From Hennigella sp049177145 (GTDB lineage: Bacteria > Bacillota_I > Bacilli_A > Mycoplasmatales > Mycoplasmoidaceae): DNA of 64,000 nt. Every line of letters begins with the position of its first letter. Within the stretch, counting starts at the first letter, position 1. The notes beneath the pieces were generated by a model. The model was not told the DNA's origin, ran no database searches, and saw only the letters and a list, made by a program, of their open reading frames with translations. The stretch covers positions 434,001 to 498,000 of the forward strand of contig CP185406.1 of assembly GCA_049177145.1 (NCBI GenBank), written 5' to 3'. Positions 8,919-19,534 of this stretch are shown here, piece after piece. Made by a program: the position numbers and the translations under genes.

Positions 8919-10016
8919 CTATACATTGAATCTAAAATAAACTACGTCTCCATCTTTAATGATGTAGTCTTTTCCTTCTACACGAAGTAACCCTTTAGCC
9001 TTTACTTCATTTTCAGACTTAAGACTAATTAAATCTGAACTATTCATAACTTCTGCACGAATAAATCCTTTTTGAATATCACTATGAATTAATCCTGCAC
9101 ATTCTGGGGCTGTCATGCCATTAACAAATGTTCAAGCTTTTACTTCATCTTTACCATAAGTAAAGAAGCTAGATAAGTTTAATAACTTATATGCTTGAAC
9201 TATTACTGTTGAAAGCCCTGTTTCTTTTAATCCTAAATCTTGCATAAATGGAATCTTATCTTGTTCTGATAATTTAGAAATTTCATATTCTATTTGTGCA
9301 GAAATAGGAACAATAATATCATCCTTCTTACAACAATCTTTTAATTGTTTTAAATGTTGATTATTTTCAGGATGAGCAATACTTGCTTCATCAACATTAG
9401 CAATAAATAAAGTTGGTTTAAATGTCAAGAAATTATCTAACTTGATTTGTTTTAATTCATCTTCATTAAAACTCAAGTCTTTAACTAACTTGTTATCCAT
9501 TAATTGTTTTTGAACTCTAGCATACAAATCATCTAAGAATTTGGCTTCTTTATCACCAGACATTGCTTTACGATGTACTTTTTCTATTTTCTTATTAACT
9601 ACATCTAAATCAGCAACAATTAACTCTAAGTTAATAATTTCTACATCTCGCTTAGGGTCTACCGAATTATAAACGTGTGTAATGTCTTTATTATCAAAAC
9701 ATCTGACAACATGACATATTGCATCAGCTTCTCTTATGTTGGCTAAAAATTGATTACCCAATCCTTCACCTTTGCTCGCACCTTTAACTAATCCAGCAAT
9801 ATCTACAAACCTACAAATAGCAGGAGTTGTTTTAGCTGGATTAATTAATGCGGATAAAGCAGTTAATCTTTTATCCGGAACTGCAACAATACCAACATTT
9901 GGTTCAATTGTTGCAAATGGATAATTAGCTGCTTCTACTTGTGAATTAGTAATCGCATTAAATAAAGTTGATTTGCCTACATTTGGTAAGCCAACTATAC
10001 CAACAAATAAATTCAT
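8919..10016 (-). CDS. ychF: Redox-regulated ATPase YchF (Obg-family)
   Basis: A 365-aa ribosome-associated P-loop protein. G1 motif GLPNVGKSTLFNAIT starts at residue 8, followed by G2/G3 elements (YPFATIEPN, FVDIAGLVKGASKGEGLGNQFL), a coiled-coil insertion and the C-terminal TGS domain ending VVYFRFNV. The domain order and NVGKS are typical of YchF, which prefers ATP. A single region around 9117-9131 contains the TGA Trp in KAWTFVNG. It lies 6 nt after fba and 9 nt before tdk in one minus-strand unit. Confidence 0.95.
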
Positions 10017-10022
10017 AATTTA

Positions 10023-10931
10023 TTAAGCTCTATTTTGTGATCCAAACATTTTAATCTTTTCAAGAACTGTTTGTTTAATTGCTTCAGTTCCTGGTTTTAA
10101 TAATTTTCTAGGATCAAATCCTTTTGCTTTCTTGTCTAAATCTTTTTTAGCTTCAACATATTCTCTTGTTGCAGCAGCAAAAGATAATTGACATTCAGTA
10201 TTTACATTAATCTTGCAAATACCTAAATCAATTGCTTTTTTAATTTGATCTTCAGGAATTCCTGTACCACCATGTAATACAAGTGGTTTTTTATTTACCG
10301 CTGCTGAAATTTCTTCTAGTTTCTTAAAATCTAATCCTTTTCAATCTTTAGGATATATTCCGTGAATATTACCTATACCAGCAGCTAAACAACATATTTC
10401 TGTTTGAGCTGCCATACAAGCACATTCACCAACATTAGCTATTTCACCAGCAGCAGTTACACCATCTTCACTTCCGCCAATACCACCAATCTCTGCTTCT
10501 ACTGTTGCGTGTGTCTTTTTAGCTAAAGCTACAATCTCTTTAGTTTTAGTTAAATTTTCATTGAATGGTAATTTAGATCCATCAAACATAACAGAACTAA
10601 ACCCTGCTTTTAAAGCATCAACACACGCTTCATAAGAACCGTGGTCAACATGCAATGCTACAGGCACTGTAATCTTCTTTGTTTTCATTACATTTTCTAC
10701 CATATCAACTACGTTCTTTCATCCAAACATATATTTAGCTGCTCCAGATGAAACACCCAATATTATTGGTGATTGAGCTTGTTGAGCAGCATCTAATACT
10801 GCGCCAATTCACTCTAAGTTATTGATATTAATTGCAGGAACGGCATAATGCCCCTCAGAAGCTTTAGTTAACATCTCTTTCATGTTAGTTAAAACCTTCT
10901 TTCTACGATTAAAGAAATTTCAAACACTCAT
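10023..10931 (-). CDS. fba: Fructose-bisphosphate aldolase, class II
   Basis: A 302-aa zinc-dependent glycolytic aldolase interconverting fructose 1,6-bisphosphate with DHAP and glyceraldehyde 3-phosphate. Motifs include YAVPAININN near residue 30, VALHVDHGS (zinc His), VEAEIGGIGG, the GIGNIHG turn and VLHGGTGI. The start at 10931 follows GGGAG with 7-nt spacing and gives about 16 residues more than many mollicute aldolases; an internal ATG (NMKEML) is the alternative. In-frame TGAs encode Trp. A 32-bp perfect palindrome lies 28 nt upstream. Confidence 0.95.
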
Positions 10932-10958
10932 ATAAGTTCTCCCACTTATATTTTATTA

Positions 10959-10990
10959 TTATTTTTGTTATTTATAAATAACAAAAATAA
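10959..10990. repeat. 32-bp perfect palindrome between rpoE and fba
   Basis: Every base from 10959 to 10990 pairs with its partner about a centre in TTTATAAA; arms contain TTTTTGTTA/TAACAAAAA. It lies downstream of the rpoE terminator hairpin and 28 nt before the fba ATG. It could be a dimeric operator, or a second, A/U-only hairpin in the RNA. Confidence 0.8.
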
Positions 10991-11013
10991 AAAAGATGCT
11001 TATTCAGCATCTT
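10985..11013 (-). terminator. Terminator overlapping the rpoE stop
   Basis: On the minus strand GATGC...GCATC forms a stem that spans the rpoE stop codon and is followed by TTTTTTATTTTT. This separates rpoE from the fba unit unless it is read through. Confidence 0.65.
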
Positions 11014-11473
11014 CTTCATCTTCATCTGAGCTATTTTCTTGGTCAGCTGCAGGTTCTTCGTCTTCTTCATCAACATCATGCATAAGTTTTTCTTTGTATT
11101 CTTTATGCATAGCTTCAAGATCTTCTTCATCATAGTATGCTTCTTGTTCAAACATAGCTTTATCATTAAGATCTGCTAGACGTTTAGCTTCAGCTTCTTG
11201 TTCTTGTCTAAAGTCATATAGTGCATGACTTAAAGCTGCTTGTTCATCTTGTTTTAAAAATTCTCTAACTTTTCATTCATGATTTCCAATAAAGATAAAT
11301 CTATGATCTTGTAGCAAACATGTATAAACATGACCAACAATCTTTTGTTCATCTTTGTCTAATCTAGCTTTTTTAACTAGATCAGCTCAAAGTTGTTCGA
11401 AAGTAAATGGTTTATTTTTGTATTTAGTTTTAGCTAATTCGTAAGCTAAAGTAATGATTTGTTTATTTTCCAT
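11000..11473 (-). CDS. rpoE: RNA polymerase delta subunit
   Basis: A 157-aa accessory subunit of Firmicute-type RNA polymerase, helping enzyme recycling and promoter specificity. The N-terminal 90 residues match the HARE-HTH fold (LAYELAKTKYKNKPFTFEQLWADL), with two Trp read from TGA. The C-terminal half is almost wholly acidic (DVDEEDEEPAADQE, SSDEDEEDAE), the hallmark of delta. ATG 11473 follows AGGAAAC. It lies 35 nt downstream of gltX in the same direction and has its own terminator. Confidence 0.9.
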
Positions 11474-11508
11474 AGTTGTTTCCTATCTAATTAAGTATAC
11501 CAATTATT

Positions 11509-12954
11509 TTATTTATACAATAAGACTTTAGTTAATCTTTCTCTTATTAGTTGTTTACCAAGAATTGAAATGATTTTATTTAGTTCTGGTCCATGTTCAC
11601 TTCCCGTTATTGCCATACGAATTGGCATGAACAAGTCTTGACCTTTGTTTCCTGATAATTCTTTTGTTTTATTTATAAGTTCTTTAGCTTCATCAAAACT
11701 TATGTCATCTTTACCTTTGCATACTAATTCAAAGAATGCATGCAATGTTTTTTGGTAAATATCACTAGTAAACTTCATTCTGAATTCTTTGCTTGTATCC
11801 ATTGGTTTCAAGAAAGTATTAGTAATCAATTCATTAAGTTGAGATGCATGTTGAATTTGTTTTTTGAAAAGCAAAAGAATATCATTCTTTCTATTTACAA
11901 ATTTGCCAAAATCAACTTTCACAAATTTATCAACAAAACTTAAATATTTTTGATCTTCAGATGCAACAAAGTATTTGTTGCTTACTCATAACATTTTATT
12001 GAAATCAAAGAATGTTGGAGCTTTAGATACTTTATGAATATCAAAGTTTTGAATCATTTCATCCATACTCATAATTTCTTTGTTATTGCTTGGTGCTCAA
12101 CCTAGCAAAGCTAAGAAGTTATCTATTGCTTCTGGCATGAAACCCATTTCTTGATAATCTTGAATGAATTGTTTAAGCGATTGATCACGTTTAGATAATT
12201 TCTTACCAGTTTCATTTACAATAACAGATAAGTGCCCATATTGAATTTCATCTTTTCCTCAACCAAGAGCATTCTTAATTGCTATTTGGTATGGAGTGTT
12301 AGAAATATGTTCTTCTCCTCTTAATACATGAGTGATTTGCATATCATGATCGTCTACCACAACTCCAAAGTTATACATTGGTATGCCATTGGATTTTAAT
12401 ATCACAGGATCAGTCAGGGCTGATGTTGGGACAGAAACTTTACCTCTAACCATATCATTTCATTCATATGTAGTGTTGTCTTCTATCTTCAATCTAATAG
12501 TGAACGGAATCTTAGCATCTAGTTTCTTTTGGATTTCTTCTTTTGTCAAATATAGACAATGTCTATTGTACTTAGGTGTTTGACCAGACGATTTTGCAGA
12601 TTCTCTATTTTTATCTAATTCTTCTTTAGTGCAGAAACAACGATATGCTTTTCCTTCATCTAATAACTTATAAGCAAGTTCTTGATATCTTTGAAGTTTT
12701 TGTGTTTGTTGATAAGGACCAAACTTACCGGGATTCTTAACTGATTCATCAATTTTAATACCCATTCATTCAAGGTTGTTGATTTGGCTTTCAATTCCGC
12801 CTTCAACATTTCTTTCTGTATCAGTATCTTCAATTCTTAAAATAAAATCTCCACCCATATGCTTTGCATATAGATAGTTGAATAATGCTGTTCTTGCTCC
12901 ACCAACATGGAAGAATCCTGTTGGACTTGGTGCATATCTTGCTCTAACTTTCAT
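11509..12954 (-). CDS. gltX: Glutamyl-tRNA synthetase
   Basis: A 481-aa class I synthetase charging tRNA-Glu (and, in organisms without GlnRS, often tRNA-Gln). The N-terminus RARYAPSPTGFFHVGGARTA carries the HIGH-equivalent HVGG, LRIEDTD follows, and KLSKRDQS is the KMSKS-equivalent. The anticodon-binding C-terminal domain is complete. Several TGA Trp codons. The ATG overlaps the ispE stop by one base (TAATG), so it is the last gene of the rpmH-rnpA-yidC-rsmA-ispE-gltX run. Confidence 0.96.
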
Positions 12955-13706
12955 TATTTATCCTTCAAAGTTACTATGGTTGGTCCTGAACCAGTAAAGA
13001 AACTACTATTAGGGTATTTCTTATATACCTCATGTAACTCTTTATAATTTTGTATTATATATTTAGTTAAGTCATTATAAACAACATTTATTAAATGTTG
13101 TTTATATAAATGGTTTTCAACAAAATGATCAACATTCACTCTTGATTTATATTCTGGATCATTTTCTAGACTTGCAAAAACTTTAGTTGTAGAAACAACA
13201 ATTGGTGTGAAGTGTAATTCAACTTGTGGCTTTCAATTATAAATTGGTGACACATATTCACCCAGATATCTCACTCTAGCAATTTCATAACGAGATAAGA
13301 AGAATGGGATGTCACTGCCCAATTCAATTGCAACTTCTTTAAGATCCAATTGAATATCTTTATTCCGTTGTAAAATAAAATTCATTACTGCAGCTGCATC
13401 AGCAGAACCGCCGCCCAATCCAGAACCAAATGGAATGTTCTTAACTACTTTAATTACATAGTTGATGTCAACATTGTATTTGTAATGAAGATAGTGTAAA
13501 GCTTTGCTTACCAAGCAATCCGAGATACAAACATCTTTTCCATTGTCATCATAAGAAATATACAAATCGTGAGCTTTTTTAATATAAATGGTGTCGTACA
13601 TTTTTTTGTACAACATCATGACAGAATCAATTTGGTGTTTAGAATCTTGCAATCCTTTATACACCTTTAAACATAAATTGATTTTTGGATAAGCCCTAAT
13701 CTTCAT
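12954..13706 (-). CDS. ispE: 4-diphosphocytidyl-2-C-methyl-D-erythritol kinase (IspE)
   Basis: A 250-aa GHMP-family kinase for the step after IspD in the MEP pathway. It opens with AYPKINLCLKV, has the ATP-binding PFGSGLGGGSADAAAV around residues 89-104, and ends with FTGSGPTIVTL, the third GHMP motif. Somewhat short (usual about 280-300 aa), mainly in the C-terminal half. It starts 1 nt after the rsmA stop, the classic rsmA-ispE neighbourhood of Firmicutes, and overlaps gltX by one base. One TGA Trp at the middle. Confidence 0.88.
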
Positions 13707-13707
13707 A

Positions 13708-14511
13708 TTACTTAAATGTTTGATATAACTTTCATCAGTGATTATAGTCTAATGCTTCAGCTCTAACATTAGCATCAAAACCAAATTCTATTAACAAAGG
13801 TAAGATTTTATCTTCTGAAATTCCAGAAGGTAAATTATTTAATAATTTCTTTCTCTTAGCTAAAAAGAATGGACGAATAAATTTATAAAAACTAGGGTCA
13901 TAAACTTTATCATCTTTTTTATTTAACAACACCATAGCTGAATCAACTTTTGGTGCGGGAGTAAAACTAGTATTTTTGATATTCATGATTTTCTTCATAT
14001 CAAAATAGAAATTAATTATGTTGGTGGCAGCATTTCTATTAGATGTTTTGCTATATACCCACTTATCTGCAACTTCTTTTTGTACCATAATATATAAGGT
14101 TTTAATCTTACTAAACTCCATACATTTCAAAACAATTGGAGTTGTAATTGAATAAGGAATGTTGGCAACAACAATAACATTTTTATAAGATTTGGTCAAT
14201 GAAGGTAGATCAACTTCTAGAAAATCATTATTAATTAAATTTAAATTTGTATATTTCTTAAACTTCTGTTTAAGATCGGCATATAAACGCTTATCTAATT
14301 CAATACAAATAACTGGTTTATTGGTACTAACTAAATATTCTGTTATTGCGCCCAAACCCGGACCAATTTCTAACACACAATCATAATTATTTAGAGATGG
14401 AATGTGTTCACATATCTCGTCAATAACTAAAGGATTAGATAAAAAGTTTTGCCCCATTTTCTTTGAGGGCAAAAACTTCTTATGCTTTAAAATTTGTTTA
14501 ATATTTTCCAT
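13708..14511 (-). CDS. rsmA: 16S rRNA dimethyladenosine methyltransferase
   Basis: A 267-aa SAM-dependent enzyme that dimethylates two adjacent adenines in helix 45 of 16S rRNA. Motifs: MGQNFLSNP near residue 20, VLEIGPGLGAIT for SAM binding, ICIELDKR, and catalytic NIPYSITTPI. The C-terminus includes two consecutive TGA Trp codons before TAA. Its ATG overlaps the yidC stop (TAATG). Also called KsgA. Confidence 0.96.
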
Positions 14512-15671
14512 TAAATATCGAATGTTACTAATCTAGCACCAGATGCTTTATCTTTGCTTTTCTTTCTCATTATCAAAACATGGATAATGTATGCTTGTAA
14601 TACTGTAAATAGTGAGTTTAATAACCAATATAAACCAACACCAACAGCAGAGAATGCTACGATAACACACATTACTATCATAAAGATGTTTTGTGTTCTT
14701 TGTGTCTTCTTATATTGTTTCTTGCCAGCATCAGATGCTGTATTTGCTGTTCTATTACGTTTTTGCGCAAATCTTTGTGGCATCTTCATAGAGAAGATTT
14801 GACTACCTATTACTAACAGTAAGAAGAAGATATATGTTCAACCACCAGCTGTAAAGTTGCTAAAGATTTGAGTTAATGGTGAAAGAGCAAAGTTTCAAAT
14901 GTTAAATAATACTGTAACTTTAATTGGTCTAACAATTGTTACAACCCTATAAATGATTAAGAAAATAGGTAGTGTTAGGAACATTTGTTCAAAAGCAGCA
15001 AATGGTTTTATATTGTTTTTGTTATACAAAGCCATTATTTCTTGTTGCTTCATCTGCTTAGATTGAGCATCTTTGGCATCTTTATACTTAGCATTAATTT
15101 CAGCTATTTGTCCTTGGACTTCTGTCATCTTTTCGTTTTGGAAAGTAGACTTAAGTGAAATAGCCATTGTTAAAATACGAATAAATAGAAGTAATAAGAA
15201 AATTGCTAATAATGCATTCATTCCACCCCATCAGTTTCTTGTTACTCACATAAATTGAGTAACTACATAAGCTGCAGGTCATACAAAGAATGCATAGAAT
15301 GGACTGTGACAACCCTTGGCTGCTATCCCCCAAGTTGTTAAGGTGTTATACTGCGTGGCGCCAAAAGCCATTTGTAAATCGAAACGATAATCTCCAGTTG
15401 ATCCAAAAGCAAATCCAAATTCAAGACCTTGACCTAAAGCGGCATTTTGCGCAACTTCTGGTTCAATCATTGTTTGGAAACAACCCCACAAACCCATAAG
15501 CATCATAAATAAGAAGATGGCAATCTTTGTTCATCTTCATACTTGTTTCATTACAGATTTAAATAAAGTTTTCTTGTTGGAGTTTTTATTACCTCAAAAT
15601 GGGCTTCCAGCAGAAGCCGCTGCATCATTAGCTCTTATATTTGAATATTTTAAAGCTGATTTATTTCCCAT
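14511..15671 (-). CDS. yidC: Membrane protein insertase YidC
   Basis: A 386-aa insertase that places proteins in the membrane with or without SecYEG. The core five-helix YidC region begins about residue 125 (FFVWPAAYVVTQFMWV) and includes FQNEKMTEVQGQIAEINAKYKDA, the cytoplasmic hairpin, and PLTQIFSNFTAGGWTYIF; basic C-terminal tail. The extra N-terminal TM and extracytoplasmic segment are typical of mollicute homologues. Many Trp codons are TGA. It overlaps rnpA by 11 nt upstream and rsmA by 3 nt downstream. Confidence 0.95.
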
Positions 15672-16011
15672 TTTGATATCTTGTAATAGTTTTTATTGTT
15701 TGCTCTTGTATTTGAGCATAAGATCTTTTTAAATAGTTTGAATTAGGTTTTAAAAGAATTTTAATTCCACCCTTTAATTCACTATTTATAAGAATATTCC
15801 TTAATTGTCTTTTGACTTTGTTTCTAGCAACAGCAAGTTTAAATTGTGACTTATTTACTAATAAAGCATATTGAATTTGTGATTTATTAGGTTGCTTAGT
15901 TAACCAAATTGTTATATATGGTAAATTTAGTTTTTTACTACTTTTTAATATCTCAACTATTTGCTTGTTTGTTTTAATAGATATTAAAACAACTGATGCT
16001 TTATCTTTCAT
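15661..16011 (-). CDS. rnpA: Ribonuclease P protein component
   Basis: A 116-aa basic protein that assists RNase P RNA in 5' maturation of tRNAs. The RNR-equivalent motif AVARNKVKRQLRNIL is present in the middle. It overlaps rpmH by 11 nt and yidC by 11 nt in the canonical rpmH-rnpA-yidC order next to dnaA. A longer N-terminus in the frame was not chosen because ATG 16011 gives a normal length. Confidence 0.92.
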   Translation of the reverse strand: MKDKASVVLISIKTNKQIVEILKSSKKLNLPYITIWLTKQPNKSQIQYALLVNKSQFKLAVARNKVKRQLRNILINSELKGGIKILLKPNSNYLKRSYAQIQEQTIKTITRYQNGK

Positions 16012-16147
16012 CAGAAACAGTCAATCTTTTTCTACCCTTTTGTCTTCTAGCTTTTAAAACTTTTCTACCTTTAGAAGTTTTAGATCTAACTAAAAAACCG
16101 TGGGTTTTTCTTCTCTTTGCTTTGTTTGGTTGGTATGTTCGTTGCAT
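16001..16147 (-). CDS. rpmH: 50S ribosomal protein L34
   Basis: A 48-aa ribosomal protein with the family core RTYQPNKAKRRKTHGF and RSKTSKGRKVLKARR. GGGGGAATGT precedes ATG 16147. First gene of the leftward cluster; dnaA diverges from it 74 bp away, as in many bacterial origin regions. Confidence 0.97.
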   Translation of the reverse strand: MQRTYQPNKAKRRKTHGFLVRSKTSKGRKVLKARRQKGRKRLTVSDER

Positions 16148-16221
16148 ACATTCCCCCTATAAATAAAAAACTATTTTTATTTATTATAATATATATTAAT
16201 TTATAATCAACAAAACTATCT
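16148..16221. promoter_or_regulatory. Divergent rpmH/dnaA promoter region
   Basis: This 74-bp AT-only-like spacer has TATAAT at 16202-16207, 14 nt before the dnaA ATG with no ribosome binding site, and a TATAAT-like box on the minus strand near 16183-16188 for rpmH. No DnaA box is evident here. Confidence 0.55.
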
Positions 16222-17577
16222 ATGGCAACTCAAATTTTAGAAAAAATTAGTAAAAATTTTGATTCTACCATTGCATCTTTGAGGGAAAAAAGTCCTAACA
16301 AAGAATTTTTTGATAGGTTTGTTGCTACATTAAAAATTAAAGATGTATCAGGTAATGTAATTTCACTTATTGCTAAAAATAATTTTAGTAAGCAAGTGAT
16401 TATTAATGACTTTTTAAAAGATATAGAAAAAAACTTCAATTCAATTGAAAATAGTAGTTATGAATTTAAAGTTTTATCTAGTAATGAAAATAAAGTCTTA
16501 ACCACGAAAATGGAATATAAACCAATTGGGAAGGTGGTTGGTGTAAATAAAGATTACACCTTTGATAATTTGGTTGTTGGAACATTCAATAGTTCTGCAT
16601 GTTTAGCTGGTAAGCAAATCACTACAGATCACTTTATAAGCCCTTTATTTATCAGTGCAAGCGTAGGATTGGGGAAAACACATTTATTACATGCTATTGG
16701 TAATGAATTTGTAAAGACATTCCCTGATAAATCAGTTAAATATATATCTTCAGATGATTTTAGTAGACAAATTTATAATGCTTTAATTTCTGATGATAAA
16801 ACTTTAATAGAAAAAATTAAAGATGAATATTTTAGTTATGATCTTTTATTAATTGATGATATCCAAATTTTGTCTGGCAGAACTAAAATTAATGAATTGC
16901 TTTTTGTTATTTTCAATAATGCGATTAAGAATAAAAAATATATAGTATTTACTTCAGATAAAAATATAGATCTATTAGTTGGGTTTGAAGATAGGATGAA
17001 ATCAAGATTCCACTCAGGAATTACATTAACAATTCAAAAACCAGATATAGAAAATGTCGTTGAAATTATTAATAAGAAAGTGGATGAATCAAATAAAGTT
17101 TATACTTTCTCGCCTGATGCTGTTTCATTTATTGCTAGAAGAAACACTAATGATATAAGAAGATTAATTGGTGATATTAATCAAATCTTTTTCTTTGCGG
17201 CAAATAACCTACCTAAATATTCAATAATTGATTTAGATAGTGTTAGAAGTGTGCTGGCTCCATCTAACCAAGAGGAAATAAGTTTATTTGGTTATGATAT
17301 GGATCCAAACATAATTATTGAACAAGTTTGTAATAGTTATGGTGTAAAAGTAGATATGGTTAAATCAAAATCTAAATTAAAACACTTAATTACACCTAGA
17401 AATGTTTGTATGTATGTATTAAGAAATAAATTTAATATGACTTACTCACAAATTGGACAATTATTTTCTGGAAGAGACCATTCAACAGTTATGTCAGCTA
17501 TTGAAAAAATAGAAAAAATTGTTAAGTCGGATCCAGATTTAAATATGACAATTGAAAACATTTATAAAAAGATGTAA
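16222..17577 (+). CDS. dnaA: Chromosomal replication initiator DnaA
   Basis: A 451-aa AAA+ initiator that binds DnaA boxes and opens oriC. The Walker A segment is SASVGLGKTHLLHAIGN (about residue 150), Walker B LLIDDIQ, and the C-terminal DNA-binding signature GRDHSTVMSAIEKIEK with the preceding basic loop. No TGA codon is used. The short leader lacks a Shine-Dalgarno. It sits between rpmH and dnaN, marking the origin. Confidence 0.97.
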   Translation: MATQILEKISKNFDSTIASLREKSPNKEFFDRFVATLKIKDVSGNVISLIAKNNFSKQVIINDFLKDIEKNFNSIENSSYEFKVLSSNENKVLTTKMEYKPIGKVVGVNKDYTFDNLVVGTFNSSACLAGKQITTDHFISPLFISASVGLGKTHLLHAIGNEFVKTFPDKSVKYISSDDFSRQIYNALISDDKTLIEKIKDEYFSYDLLLIDDIQILSGRTKINELLFVIFNNAIKNKKYIVFTSDKNIDLLVGFEDRMKSRFHSGITLTIQKPDIENVVEIINKKVDESNKVYTFSPDAVSFIARRNTNDIRRLIGDINQIFFFAANNLPKYSIIDLDSVRSVLAPSNQEEISLFGYDMDPNIIIEQVCNSYGVKVDMVKSKSKLKHLITPRNVCMYVLRNKFNMTYSQIGQLFSGRDHSTVMSAIEKIEKIVKSDPDLNMTIENIYKKM

Positions 17578-17691
17578 TGTGGAGGAAATGTGGAAATGTT
17601 ATATTTATATAAAGAAGCAAAAATCATACTTTTCCACATCCTATAATAATAAATATAAATTAAATTAAAATAAGAGAAAGTTTGTTTGAAT
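17578..17691. other. oriC: Probable oriC between dnaA and dnaN
   Basis: The spacer contains three DnaA-box-like 9-mers: TCCTCCACA and ATTTCCACA on the minus strand (17578-17586, 17589-17597) and TTTTCCACA on the plus strand (17630-17638), next to an A+T-only stretch (17640-17672) that could unwind. Gene direction flips here, with a leftward run to rpmH and a rightward run from dnaA. Boxes are seen; origin activity is inferred. Confidence 0.6.
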
Positions 17692-18813
17692 ATGAAATTT
17701 AGTATTGAAAAAAATGTTTTGTTAGATTGTTTGAAAAATATCAATAGTTTAATTGATGGAAATAATATTAATCCTTCCTTATCAGCTGTACATATTAAAT
17801 CTACTGGTGATAAATTAATTTTTATTGCAACAAATGGTGAAAATTCTTACCAACAAACAATAGATGGCGCGCAAATTAAAGAGGGCGGCGACATTCTTGT
17901 TAAAGCTAGATTACTATACAATTACGTATCTAAGATTGATCAAAAAGAGATTAATATTAACCAAATAGATGAGAAAATTCTACAAATTTCCACACCTAAA
18001 TACACATCTGAAATAAATTTGATGGATAGTTCATCTTACCCAATAATCAATGATTTTGATTTCGAAAATATGAAGAAAATAACTATTTCATATAATGATT
18101 TACTTTCTATCCAACAAAGAGTTAAACCTTTTGTTTCTACTTCATATACAAATACTAATCCTTCAATTGGTGGAATCTTATTTAATCCAATAGATGAAAA
18201 GCAAATTGAATGTGTTGCATCAGATTCATTTAGGATGGCTTACTATAAATTTAATTACACTGGTGATGCTATTAAATTTATTATTGAACCTAAAGCAATT
18301 GATATGGCTATTGAAATCCTAACAAATAATAAAAATAAATCTTTAGATTTATTTTTAAGTGAAAAGAAATGTATTTTAAAAATTGAAAATACTTTAATTC
18401 AATTTTCATTATTTGATAAAAATATTTATCCAAATATTATTAATGCAATTCTTTCCCAGCCAAAAAACTCATTCACTATAAAATTAGATGATTTATCCAA
18501 TTCATTAAATAGAGGATCTGTTTTTGTTTCTAATGAACAAAGACCAACAGCCAACTTTAAAATTCAAAATAAAAAATTAACAATTAAATTCCTTTCTTCT
18601 GATATTGGAAACTCATTTGAAGAAATTGATTTAATTGATAGTACTGTTGATGAATTTGAAGTCAAATTAAATGAAAAATTATTACTTTCATTACTTAATA
18701 CAATTAAGAGTGAAAATATTACATTCCATTTTAATAATGCAAATTCACCAATTATTATTTCATCAGAAAATAAATCATTCTTAAATTTAATCACACCATT
18801 AAGAAGTTTGTAA
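17692..18813 (+). CDS. dnaN: DNA polymerase III beta subunit (sliding clamp)
   Basis: A 373-aa ring clamp that tethers the replicative polymerase. It starts MKFSIEKNVLLDCLKNINSLI, contains the domain landmarks SDSFRMAYYKF and ends NLITPLRSL, the usual clamp terminus (xPxRxx). ATG 17692 was preferred over the in-frame TTG at 17686 because an AAGAGAAAG site lies at suitable distance. Follows dnaA directly; a converging gene ends immediately after its stop. Confidence 0.95.
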   Translation: MKFSIEKNVLLDCLKNINSLIDGNNINPSLSAVHIKSTGDKLIFIATNGENSYQQTIDGAQIKEGGDILVKARLLYNYVSKIDQKEININQIDEKILQISTPKYTSEINLMDSSSYPIINDFDFENMKKITISYNDLLSIQQRVKPFVSTSYTNTNPSIGGILFNPIDEKQIECVASDSFRMAYYKFNYTGDAIKFIIEPKAIDMAIEILTNNKNKSLDLFLSEKKCILKIENTLIQFSLFDKNIYPNIINAILSQPKNSFTIKLDDLSNSLNRGSVFVSNEQRPTANFKIQNKKLTIKFLSSDIGNSFEEIDLIDSTVDEFEVKLNEKLLLSLLNTIKSENITFHFNNANSPIIISSENKSFLNLITPLRSL

Positions 18814-19416
18814 TTAAAAATAATAATTTTTAACTATATATCAAATTTTTTCTAATAAGTCTCTTATTACCCATTTATTTTTTCTTATCTTTTTACTTAT
18901 TTCTTCAATACTGTAACCCATAGATCTAAAATAAATAACCCTCTTAATTGTTGGTTGGGAGTACTTTTTTAAATATTTACATGCTATGTCAATAATTTCT
19001 CCCACAATCATTTGGTTGGATTTATTAATTGTTGTAATATTATCCCCCCCAATAAAACTGAAGCCACTCTCTTCATATTTCTCAAAAGATGCGGAGGTAT
19101 TTAAAATCATTTCTTTATTATTAATAAATTTTTTAATTTCTTTGATTGTTGTAATGTAGCAATTATTCAATAAAGAAGCATGGAAATTATCTTCATTTTT
19201 ATAAAATTTCAATGTCATTTTCACTGATTTTCACATTAAATGAACCAGATCACCTTTTTCTAATGGAACATTTCTAAATTTTCTATTAATCTTGCTAAAA
19301 GTGATATCTATTAAATCATCTTTAAATTTATTAAAAAAATATAAAGCTATCTCCTCTTGTTTAAATCTTCTATAACTTCTAATTTTCTTATAATCATCTT
19401 TATTTAATTCGTACAT
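18814..19416 (-). CDS. Putative sigma-factor-like DNA-binding protein
   Basis: A 200-aa protein of unassigned family. Residues about 60-105 (DLVHLMWKSVKMTLKFY...NCYITTIKEIKKFI) have the amphipathic pattern of sigma-70 region 2, and the C-terminal 40 residues (TIKRVIYFRSMGYSIEEISKKIRKNKWVIRDLLEKI) look like a region-4 helix-turn-helix. It could be an alternative sigma factor of the kind reported in M. genitalium, or another HTH regulator. Two TGA codons are Trp, including one eight codons before the stop. The gene ends exactly where dnaN ends. An inverted repeat lies just upstream of the start. Confidence 0.55.
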
Positions 19417-19425
19417 TTTCCATCA

Positions 19426-19453
19426 CCAACACACATTTTTTTATATGTGTTGG
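19426..19453. repeat. Inverted repeat upstream of the sigma-like gene
   Basis: CCAACACA/TGTGTTGG arms separated by about 12 AT-rich bases lie 9 bp before the minus-strand start at 19416. The position fits an operator or leader hairpin for that gene. Confidence 0.6.
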
Positions 19454-19534
19454 AAAATTCTTTAAAAACGAACTCAAATTTTATTTATATATATTTAAAA
19501 AAATATATAATTATTTGACAAATAGGAGTTATAT

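Noticed and set aside
13735..16011. Frameshifts or premature stops in rsmA, yidC, secA, arcB and others
   Set aside because: Every interruption is TGA at a plausible Trp position with the frame preserved, so code 4 explains them.
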